Shown here in pieces: positions 1 to 5,602 of a stretch of 7,763 nt of DNA (the first letter of the stretch is position 1; each line of letters begins with the position of its first letter). Source of the stretch: Chloroflexota bacterium (GTDB lineage: Bacteria > Chloroflexota > Ktedonobacteria > Ktedonobacterales > Ktedonobacteraceae); NCBI GenBank assembly GCA_005879655.1, contig VBJK01000500.1:1-7763 (forward strand), in the 5' to 3' direction. Made by a program: the position numbers and the translations under genes. The notes below the pieces were generated by a model, which saw only the letters and a list, made by a program, of their open reading frames with translations, was not told the origin of the DNA and made no database searches.

Positions 1-533
1 CTCTTTCTGCCATATTTGTTGCTACTGGTGGTCTCTTACTGATACTGGTCTTTATTATGTCGCTGGGGCTTCCTTCTCCTCAGGCAAATATCATCGGCCA
101 AGTCAGCTTACCGCATCACACACTGGCTACGCCAAGCCTCGCCACACCAGCTTCTACGCCAACGCCCGCTAGCACACCCGTCAGCCAGTACCCAGGCCAA
201 CTATACATTGACAATGTACAGATGGCAAGTTCTGTCAATACTATGACAGCAGTACCTATACAGGTGACAACGCATTTTAAGGTGAAGCAGAAGGTATTCG
301 TGACGTTCACGTTACACCCAGGCAAGAGTGGCGCAGTCTGTCTCTTCTGGTATACAAACGACCAACCATTTACACACTATGTGTTCGCTGTCGATGGTAT
401 AGCGACGCCAGCATGGTCCTATGCATCTGTCCCCCAGATAGGCCCTAGCTATGTCGAAATCTATTGGGCCAGTAATACCACATGTGCAGATAAGCTACTA
501 GCACAGCGGGCGGATTTTGTTGTGGGCGAGTGA
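1..533 (+). CDS. Membrane-anchored protein with exported C-terminal domain, 5' partial
   Basis: The reading frame is open from the left edge (first full codon at base 3), so the ATG at 57 is internal and the true start lies outside the window. The first visible residues (LSAIFVATGGLLLILVFIMS) form one membrane helix. A Ser/Thr/Pro-rich stretch follows, with repeated ASTPTP-like units, then a domain of about 110 residues beginning near YIDNVQMA and ending in EIYWASNTTCADKLLAQ. That domain aligns by eye with the C-terminal domain of the next gene (FWYTND against KWYQNN, YVEIYW against YAEVYW, C.D..LAQ in both), so the two are tandem paralogs. By analogy the missing N terminus may hold a zinc ribbon and a Pro-rich linker, with the C-terminal domain outside the membrane. 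I do not recognise the domain and assign no function. The stop is TGA at 531. Confidence 0.75.
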   Translation, partial: LSAIFVATGGLLLILVFIMSLGLPSPQANIIGQVSLPHHTLATPSLATPASTPTPASTPVSQYPGQLYIDNVQMASSVNTMTAVPIQVTTHFKVKQKVFVTFTLHPGKSGAVCLFWYTNDQPFTHYVFAVDGIATPAWSYASVPQIGPSYVEIYWASNTTCADKLLAQRADFVVGE

Positions 534-568
534 ATAACAAAGCAGGAGAAAGGGTGAAATATTTTATC

Positions 569-597
569 TATACAGACCTATACAATCATGGTATACT
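569..597 (+). promoter_or_regulatory. Candidate sigma-70-type promoter for the zinc-ribbon gene
   Basis: TATACA at 569-574 and TATACT at 592-597 are separated by 17 bases, matching the -35/-10 consensus at 4 of 6 and 5 of 6 positions. Transcription would begin near 604 and give a leader of about 115 bases before the ATG at 721. The rest of the 534-720 gap is AT-rich with no clear terminator for the upstream gene, so read-through from the first paralog is also possible. Confidence 0.3.
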
Positions 598-704
598 AGG
601 CAAGTCGTTTAGTAAGCGGCTTACAGCTATGTCACAGTTGGCAAATTAATAAAAAATATTGATCTTATTATCTTTTTTCATCCATTGTCAGTGTACTAGC
701 ATCC

Positions 705-711
705 AGGAGGT
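705..711 (+). promoter_or_regulatory. Strong Shine-Dalgarno fixing the start at 721
   Basis: AGGAGGT lies nine bases upstream of the ATG at 721. It is the best ribosome-binding site in the window and makes 721 the start of the zinc-ribbon protein with little doubt. No comparable site precedes the downstream half of this gene in the other frame. Confidence 0.75.
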
Positions 712-720
712 CTTATTCTT

Positions 721-1182
721 ATGAATTGTCGTTCATGTGGTGTACCTCTTACGGCAGGCACTACCTTTTGCACTTCATGTGGTGCACCGACTGCCTATAA
801 TACAGCGGAACAGAGCGCGTCACCGTATGCTTCACCAGTTCCTACCCCTCCTCCATATCAATCGGCATCTCCCACACCAATGGCCCAGACTGCTTATGGA
901 GCACCTTCAGATCCTTACGGTGCGCCACCACCGCCGCAAGGCGCTTATAATGCACCGAATCCCTATAATATACCGCCAGCCCCGGAGGCTGCCGGGGCAT
1001 ATGGCTTTCCACCTGCTGGCCAGCCACCCTACGGTGCATCCGGCCCCAATACACCACCACCTTACGGCTATGGTGCTCCCCAGGGTGCGCCCGTCGGCTA
1101 TGCGCAAGCGGGACGATTGGTGGTCTCATCCTGCTCTGCATCATCTCTTTCGTCGCATTGGCCATCATCGGCAAGAGTGTAA
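721..1182 (+). CDS. Zinc-ribbon, Pro/Tyr/Gly-rich protein: N-terminal half of a frameshifted gene
   Basis: Residues 3-21 contain two CxxC pairs (CRSC and CTSC), the pattern of the short zinc-ribbon that begins many bacterial membrane proteins. About 110 residues of low-complexity Pro/Tyr/Gly/Ala linker follow, with recurring PPPYG and PYGAP units. The linker character stops near 1105. From there to the TAA at 1180 this frame encodes a Ser-rich tail (SSCSASSLSSHWPSS) that resembles no natural ending, while the frame one base back encodes a membrane helix. I read this as the cytoplasmic half of one protein of about 305 residues running to 1637, broken by a one-base shift around 1105-1115. If the sequence is correct, the cell makes only this truncated, probably soluble 153-residue protein, unless ribosomes shift frame. 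Confidence 0.7.
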   Translation: MNCRSCGVPLTAGTTFCTSCGAPTAYNTAEQSASPYASPVPTPPPYQSASPTPMAQTAYGAPSDPYGAPPPPQGAYNAPNPYNIPPAPEAAGAYGFPPAGQPPYGASGPNTPPPYGYGAPQGAPVGYAQAGRLVVSSCSASSLSSHWPSSARV

Positions 1183-1637
1183 GTTCAACGGCCATTAAGG
1201 GTACACCTTCCGGCAATACCATCGATCCTGCGGCGGCGGCGATCATTTCTAATGCCCAGACGGCAACCGGCATCAATCAAGATACAGCAGAGCCAACAGG
1301 CATTACTTCCACTTTTACCACGCACCAGAAGCTATATCTGATCTTCAGCGTCCGATCTCATGGTCAGGATGGCTATATGGAGGTCAAATGGTATCAGAAC
1401 AATCAATTACAGGCCACCTCAGCAGTAACACCGCATCATGCACAATATGATGTGGCCTATTTCCAGCACAGCTACAGTACAGCTGGCGATGCATATGCTG
1501 AAGTATATTGGTGTACTCAAATGTCTTGTAGCGATGCAAGACTGGCTCAGGTAGCACATTTTACGATTACCTCGACTAGCCTTGTGCCTTCACATGACGG
1601 TCTTGTGTTGTCTGACGCTGATCGGCGCACAGTCTAA
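1110..1637 (+). pseudogene. Membrane helix and exported domain: C-terminal half of the frameshifted gene
   Basis: Read in the frame of 1110, the sequence gives a strongly hydrophobic segment (GTIGGLILLCIISFVALAII), then a Ser/Thr/Ala stretch and a domain of about 110 residues like that of the protein ending at 533. Shared features are ISNAQ/IDNVQ, KWYQNN/FWYTND, YAEVYW/YVEIYW and C.D..LAQ. The first codon usable as a start is TTG at 1158, inside the membrane helix and without a ribosome-binding site, so an independent gene is unlikely. The frame is open from 969. Inserting one base near 1108 would join it to the zinc-ribbon half as a single-pass protein with the C terminus outside. Compared with its paralog it carries about 17 extra C-terminal residues. 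Function unknown. It could be a true mutation, a sequencing or assembly error, or a recoding event. Confidence 0.6.
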
Positions 1638-1658
1638 AGCGCGAACTTAAGCGGGGGT

Positions 1659-1681
1659 CCAGGGGGCGCTAGCCTCCCTGG
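1659..1681. repeat. GC-rich inverted repeat
   Basis: CCAGGGGGC (1659-1667) pairs with GCCTCCCTGG (1672-1681) with one bulged base, leaving a four-base loop. It sits in a G-run-rich stretch (1651-1700) downstream of the frameshifted gene. The wording of this stretch resembles short GC-rich elements that recur between genes in some genomes, but only one copy is in this window. Confidence 0.4.
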
Positions 1682-1691
1682 CGGGGTTTGG

Positions 1692-1716
1692 GGTGTCCCC
1701 AAAGACACCTTTTCTT
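1692..1716 (+). terminator. Intrinsic terminator after the zinc-ribbon/membrane gene
   Basis: GGTGTC (1692-1697) and GACACC (1704-1709) form a perfect 6-bp stem with a CCCAAA loop, followed directly by TTTTCTT. It lies 55 bases after the stop at 1637 and is oriented to end plus-strand transcription before the convergent J-domain gene. The opposite strand has no T-run, so it should act in one direction. Confidence 0.6.
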
Positions 1717-1722
1717 CACTGC

Positions 1723-1739
1723 TGCCGCCGGAGGCGGCA
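1723..1739. repeat. Short perfect GC hairpin downstream of the J-domain gene
   Basis: TGCCGCC (1723-1729) and GGCGGCA (1733-1739) form a 7-bp perfect stem with a three-base loop, 13 bases past the minus-strand stop at 1753. It could protect or end the J-domain transcript, but no T-run follows on either strand, so it is not a standard intrinsic terminator. Confidence 0.4.
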
Positions 1740-1752
1740 AGCGCACACGAGT

Positions 1753-2601
1753 TCAGAATACACGCCAGAACGAAGCTCGTCGTGCCGCCTTCTTGCGCAG
1801 TTTGTCCACCCTCTCCTCCTCGGCAGGACACCAGCGCGCCGTGCCACAATAAGGGCACAGAGGAAAGAGTTCATAAGGGGGACACAAACCGCCCTTCTTG
1901 GCCAGCGCACCTTTTCCATAGGTATACGTGCCAATGGCATAGCGAATCTGTTCACTCTCGAAAACTGCACGACAATGGATGCAACGCAACAGCAGATACT
2001 CAGGCCAGTCAGCAGCAAAACATTGAGGACACACGAGAGGGAGTGTCTTTTTTGCCGACTGCTCACGATACGCAATGCGCCAGCGATGACGACAACGATG
2101 ACAATAATACTCCTGCAACCTATTTTCAGGAGCGACGCCACGCAACATGCCTTGTTCTAGCAGCGTATGCGCCTCCGCTGACGATAATTGATAGGCCATA
2201 TCAACCAGATTAACAGACACAGGCTGATCAATACGCAACACAGGAAAGGCATAATGGCGTTGACGATCTCTGCGGGCAGAGGGTGTTACTTCTGCGTGCC
2301 CATTTTTTGCTGTACCTGAAACGCCAGCTGACCCGGCTTCTTTTTTGCGAGTCGCAGGTAACTCGCCATGCAAGATGCGCATATGTTCACTATATTGCAG
2401 GTCATATTTTTTGCGCGCAATAGGATCATTCAATGTCTGATACGCGACCAAGAGCACCCGCATGCGCTCATGGGCATCCTCGCCCTTATACACGTCAGGG
2501 TGATATTGTAATGCCAGCTTTTTAAAGGCGGCTTTAATCGCTGCGGGCTGTGCATCTTTAGCAACACCAAGCAGAGCGTAATAATCAGTAAAAGCGTCCA
2601 T
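1753..2601 (-). CDS. J-domain protein with two C-terminal zinc ribbons
   Basis: Residues 5-70 form a J domain with the essential HPD at 34-36 (LALQYHPDVYKG) and a typical helix IV region (AYQTLNDPIARKKYDLQY). The HPD loop stimulates the ATPase of an Hsp70/DnaK partner. A basic, low-complexity linker spans roughly 74-115. The C-terminal half has four CxxC pairs: C167/C170 with C191/C194, and C207/C210 with C249/C252, best read as two zinc ribbons; C240 and C258 are additional cysteines. The G/F region, the four CxxCxGxG repeats and the substrate-binding domains of true DnaJ are absent, so this is a specialised J protein, not the general co-chaperone. The protein should be cytoplasmic and its client is unknown. 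The start at 2601 has only a weak GGA about ten bases upstream but leaves the J domain intact. The ending FWRVF is followed by TGA. Confidence 0.8.
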   Translation of the reverse strand: MDAFTDYYALLGVAKDAQPAAIKAAFKKLALQYHPDVYKGEDAHERMRVLLVAYQTLNDPIARKKYDLQYSEHMRILHGELPATRKKEAGSAGVSGTAKNGHAEVTPSARRDRQRHYAFPVLRIDQPVSVNLVDMAYQLSSAEAHTLLEQGMLRGVAPENRLQEYYCHRCRHRWRIAYREQSAKKTLPLVCPQCFAADWPEYLLLRCIHCRAVFESEQIRYAIGTYTYGKGALAKKGGLCPPYELFPLCPYCGTARWCPAEEERVDKLRKKAARRASFWRVF

Positions 2602-2652
2602 CGATTATTCCATCACATAAAGCAGGTTAGGGATGTCAGGCTCATATCTTGC

Positions 2653-2671
2653 TTGCCAGTAGGCAATTTTT
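2653..2671 (+). terminator. Terminator-like hairpin in the divergent intergenic region
   Basis: TTGCC (2653-2657) and GGCAA (2662-2666) form a 5-bp stem with a four-base loop, followed by five T residues on the plus strand. No plus-strand gene lies just upstream, since the neighbour is the minus-strand J-domain gene. If real it would end antisense or stray transcripts before the restriction operon. The short stem keeps confidence low. Confidence 0.3.
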
Positions 2672-2793
2672 CATGATTCAACATCCTATTTGGATAGACG
2701 AACGAAGAGGTAGAAAGTTAGATTTATCTTCTCAGAAGTGTACGCCTATTTTCTTCTCGCCTGTTCTGAACACCCAAGATCTTAGGTCTAAGG

Positions 2794-2845
2794 AATGTTA
2801 ACTAGTTGATATTATTGTTTAGTTATGATAAATTATCTTAACATT
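2794..2845. repeat. 8-bp inverted repeat bracketing the restriction promoter
   Basis: AATGTTAA (2794-2801) and TTAACATT (2838-2845) are perfect reverse complements placed just outside the -35 and -10 boxes of the restriction operon. A second palindrome, GATAA-A-TTATC (2827-2837), covers the -10. The symmetry suggests binding sites for a dimeric regulator, yet no controller gene is present in the operon. AT-rich sequence gives such matches by chance fairly often. Confidence 0.4.
2806..2834 (+). promoter_or_regulatory. Promoter of the restriction-modification operon
   Basis: TTGATA (2806-2811) and TAAATT (2829-2834) are separated by exactly 17 bases, close to sigma-70-type consensus. Transcription would start near 2841, about 30 bases before the ATG at 2872, and should carry both the endonuclease and the methyltransferase. 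The ribosome-binding site before 2872 is only a run of GA (GAGAGAG, near 2860-2867), so endonuclease translation may be modest. No clear promoter for the divergent J-domain gene was identified in 2602-2790. Confidence 0.55.
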
Positions 2846-2871
2846 TAAATTCCTGAGATGAGAGAGAGCTT

Positions 2872-3831
2872 ATGGCCGTAAATGCAGATAAGACTAACAT
2901 ATGGAAGGCTGACATTGCACAGTCAGTAGATATGTATAATGATTGGTTTGTAAATTTTGCACCGAAAGTCTATAGAGAAACGCGTCGCCGAACAACAGAG
3001 GACGTTGAGAATGCACTGAAATGGACGACTAATCTAACCAATATTGAGCCAATGCTTTTACGCCAATTTCCTGAAATTTTGCCAATGCTTCGCATGACAA
3101 CCGCACCACCAATTGCACGTGACCGCCTTGTGGGTCTTGCTAGAGTTTCAAAAAATCTTGTTGAAAACATGGAGATAGACAAACGGCTACCTCCCAAAAT
3201 GAGTTCAGTCCTCATAGAAGCTGAGCTTAAAAAAATTGGTCAGATAATTGTACGATTAGCAGATAGGGATTTATTCCCTTGGTTAGAAGATAACCATCTG
3301 CCAAGTGAAAAAGAACTTTATCGAGCTGCCACCATTGTTGCTGATCGCTTATGTGGTGCGGCAACAGATCCTATTATTCGTAATGCACAAGAGCAAAGAC
3401 AGCTAAAAGCAATAAGTGGGTGGCTAAATCAGAGGGGGTATAAACAAGTTTCAGGCGGGAATGACTCATCAGTGAGTGATATGCAGCTTGGAACATATTC
3501 ATTTCGGCGTAACGTCCCAGTAACGATGGAGAATGAAAGAATTGTCAAGATCCCCATTGATACTGTTATTATGCCTCTAAGTGCTTATCCTAGTGAATTT
3601 CCTCTCTTAATTGAGGCAAAATCAGCAGGAGATTTCACTAATACTAATAAAAGAAGAAAAGAGGAAGCTGCTAAGTATTTTCAACTAAAAAGGACTTACT
3701 GCGAGAGAATACGCTTTGTTTTATTTTTGTGTGGTTATTTTGATGCCGGATATTTAGGCTATGAAGCGTCAGAGGGCATTGACTGGGTTTGGGAACACCG
3801 TATAGACGATCTTACGAAATTTGGAGTATGA
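2872..3831 (+). CDS. XamI-family type II restriction endonuclease
   Basis: The 319-residue protein closely matches my recollection of XamI restriction endonucleases, enzymes that cut GTCGAC (the SalI site). Matching features are an N terminus of the type NADKxxIWKADIAQSVDMYNDWF, the ADRLCGAxxxPIIRNAQEQRQL segment and the ending GYLGYEASEGIDWVWEHRIDDL. The likely PD-(D/E)xK active site is D230 (in IPIDTVI) with E248 and K250 (in PLLIEAKSAGD), followed by a basic helix, NKRRKEEAAKYFQLK. It should act as a cytoplasmic Mg-dependent nuclease against DNA lacking its cognate methylation. The gene is first in a two-gene operon, three bases from the methyltransferase. It looks intact, with no missing motif. 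The family is fairly secure; the site GTCGAC is inferred from the family. Confidence 0.85.
   Translation: MAVNADKTNIWKADIAQSVDMYNDWFVNFAPKVYRETRRRTTEDVENALKWTTNLTNIEPMLLRQFPEILPMLRMTTAPPIARDRLVGLARVSKNLVENMEIDKRLPPKMSSVLIEAELKKIGQIIVRLADRDLFPWLEDNHLPSEKELYRAATIVADRLCGAATDPIIRNAQEQRQLKAISGWLNQRGYKQVSGGNDSSVSDMQLGTYSFRRNVPVTMENERIVKIPIDTVIMPLSAYPSEFPLLIEAKSAGDFTNTNKRRKEEAAKYFQLKRTYCERIRFVLFLCGYFDAGYLGYEASEGIDWVWEHRIDDLTKFGV
3823..3826 (+). promoter_or_regulatory. Ribosome-binding site inside the endonuclease gene, for the methyltransferase
   Basis: GGAG lies eight bases before the ATG at 3835 and within the last codons of the endonuclease gene, whose TGA is at 3829-3831. This supports 3835 as the start and suggests translational coupling, so methyltransferase output would follow endonuclease translation on the same message. 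Confidence 0.6.
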
Positions 3832-3834
3832 AAC

Positions 3835-5463
3835 ATGATTGAATTAGATATATTAGAATCTCAACGATTAGAAATACAGCATAAAATCGACATAACAAAA
3901 ACCCAGGATGAGCGCAACAAATTAGGCCAGTTTGCTACACCAACACAACTAGCATTAGATATCACAGAGTATGCGAACTCTTTCATCATCCAAGATACAA
4001 CATTGCGCTTTCTTGACCCCGCATTTGGTACAGGCTCATTCTTCTCTGCATTACGAACAAGTTTTTCCCCTTCACGGATCAGTGCGGTCACGGGATATGA
4101 GATCGATCCTGTCTATGGCGATGCAGCAGTTGCATTGTGGAAAGACGAACGGTTAAAGGTACATATTGCCGACTTTACAAAAGCCACACCACCAGCAGCA
4201 GACGAGAACAAGGCCAACTTACTCATTTGCAACCCTCCCTATGTCCGGCACCACTATCTCTCCAAAGCAGAAAAACAACGTCTGCAAAAAAAAGGAGAAC
4301 AGATTACAGGTGTTAAACTTGGCGAACAAACAGGACTTTATGGTCACTTTCTTCTTATCTCGCATGCATGGATGGCTCATAGCGCTTTAGCAGGATGGCT
4401 AATCCCTAGTGAGTTTATGGATGTGAGATATGGACAACAAATAAAGCAATACTTGTTGAAAAAGGTAACGCTCCTTCATATTCATTGCTTTAAGCAAGAT
4501 CATGTACAGTTTAATGACGCATTGGTCTCTTCATCTATTGTATGGTTCAAAAACGCCCCACCTCCCGTGAGTTATGATGTCGAATTTAGCTATGGTGGTA
4601 CGTTGACAAGACCAGAAGCCCGCAAATTCATTAGAAATGATGAGTTAGCCGATAGTAAGAAATGGACAAAGATTTTTTCACGTCAAGAAGCTTCAGCTAG
4701 TAAGATTGAAGGGAGAGTACAGAAATATTACACTTTTGAAGAGTTTACTAGCATAAAAATAAAAATTGATTCAATTGACAGGAAATCACTAGCAGATTTT
4801 TTTAATGTTAAACGGGGACTAGCCACAGGGAACAATAACTTCTTTCTGCTCACTCAAGAATTGATAAAGAAGTATCAGCTTCCAATAGAGTTCATTAAGC
4901 CAGTCCTACCTAATCCTCGTTATTTGCTACTAGATGAAGTCCATGCAGATGATAAAGGCTACCCTCTTCTAGAAAGTAATCTCTTCCTACTAGATTGTCA
5001 TCTTCCAGAAGAAGAAGTTAAAGCAAAATACACCTCACTCTGGCGTTATCTACAAATAGGGATAGAAACTGAGGTGCATAAGGGCTATATATGCAGTAAT
5101 CGTCAGCCATGGTATACACAAGAAAAACGTCCTGCCTGTCTGTTTCTTTGTGCCTATATGGGACGAAAAAATGCTAAAAAGGACAAGCCCTTTCGCTTTC
5201 TACTGAACCACTCCAAGGCTACAGCCACAAATGCCTATCATATGTTATACCCCAGACCTTTCTTACAAAAGGCTTTAGAGCAGACTCCTGAAATTATTCA
5301 ACCTCTATGGCAAGCTCTGTGTGCCATCCCATCAGAAATATTAGTAGATGAGGGCAGAGTTTATGGAGGTGGGTTGCACAAAATGGAGCCAAAAGAATTA
5401 GCGAACGTTCCTGCTGACACTGTTCTTGAGGTTTTACAGACTTATCGGTCAACCAATTGGTAA
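3835..5463 (+). CDS. Gamma-class N6-adenine DNA methyltransferase, partner of the XamI-type endonuclease
   Basis: The 542-residue protein has the motif order of gamma-class adenine methyltransferases. Motif X is GQFATP at 31-36, the S-adenosylmethionine loop (motif I) is DPAFGTGSF at 61-69, and the catalytic motif IV is NPPY at 133-136. The C-terminal half should be the target-recognition domain; it includes a typical segment near 321-337 (DFFNVKRGLATGNNNFF). It should transfer a methyl group to the adenine of the same site the endonuclease cuts, probably GTCGAC, protecting host DNA. The endonuclease is a separate gene, so this is a classic two-protein type II system and not a fused type IIG enzyme. 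No controller or Vsr-like gene accompanies it. All motifs are present, so it looks functional. Like its partner, it is more AT-rich than the neighbouring genes. Confidence 0.88.
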   Translation: MIELDILESQRLEIQHKIDITKTQDERNKLGQFATPTQLALDITEYANSFIIQDTTLRFLDPAFGTGSFFSALRTSFSPSRISAVTGYEIDPVYGDAAVALWKDERLKVHIADFTKATPPAADENKANLLICNPPYVRHHYLSKAEKQRLQKKGEQITGVKLGEQTGLYGHFLLISHAWMAHSALAGWLIPSEFMDVRYGQQIKQYLLKKVTLLHIHCFKQDHVQFNDALVSSSIVWFKNAPPPVSYDVEFSYGGTLTRPEARKFIRNDELADSKKWTKIFSRQEASASKIEGRVQKYYTFEEFTSIKIKIDSIDRKSLADFFNVKRGLATGNNNFFLLTQELIKKYQLPIEFIKPVLPNPRYLLLDEVHADDKGYPLLESNLFLLDCHLPEEEVKAKYTSLWRYLQIGIETEVHKGYICSNRQPWYTQEKRPACLFLCAYMGRKNAKKDKPFRFLLNHSKATATNAYHMLYPRPFLQKALEQTPEIIQPLWQALCAIPSEILVDEGRVYGGGLHKMEPKELANVPADTVLEVLQTYRSTNW

Positions 5464-5504
5464 GCTAGAGAATAGCAGGGACCAGCTGTGCGTGTAAAGA
5501 TTAT

Positions 5505-5567
5505 AGTTGCACAATTTATTGCACCAGAGTTATAAGCAAAGAAAACAGGCAAATAAATTGTGCAACT
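5505..5567. repeat. 16-bp perfect inverted repeat between convergent genes
   Basis: AGTTGCACAATTTATT (5505-5520) and AATAAATTGTGCAACT (5552-5567) are perfect reverse complements separated by 31 bases, and pairing continues weakly inward past one bulged base. The repeat lies in the 139-bp gap between the methyltransferase (plus) and the transporter (minus), where a bidirectional transcription barrier is expected. No T-run follows either arm, and the stem is AT-rich, so it may instead be a site or remnant of a mobile element at the edge of the restriction island. Confidence 0.6.
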
Positions 5568-5602
5568 CCTCTCCTTATACAAAAAATGACGTGCACCCGC
5601 TC

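Noticed and set aside
1100..1116. Programmed -1 frameshift site
   Set aside because: No X XXY YYZ slippery heptamer and no obvious pseudoknot are visible; mutation or sequence error is simpler.
737..1198. Plus-strand frame with His/Pro-rich translation overlapping the zinc-ribbon gene
   Set aside because: It is a shadow of the low-complexity linker; it lacks a ribosome-binding site and domain signal, and the frame of 721 has the zinc ribbon and a strong AGGAGGT.
1693..2213. Two plus-strand open frames opposite the J-domain gene
   Set aside because: They show no recognisable domain or start signal and overlap a clear J-domain/zinc-ribbon coding sequence on the other strand.
2776..2790. AAGATCTT palindrome and adjacent CTTAG-GT-CTAAG as an operator
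   Set aside because: They are short and overlapping, lie upstream of the promoter and are of a size common by chance; not supported as a separate site.
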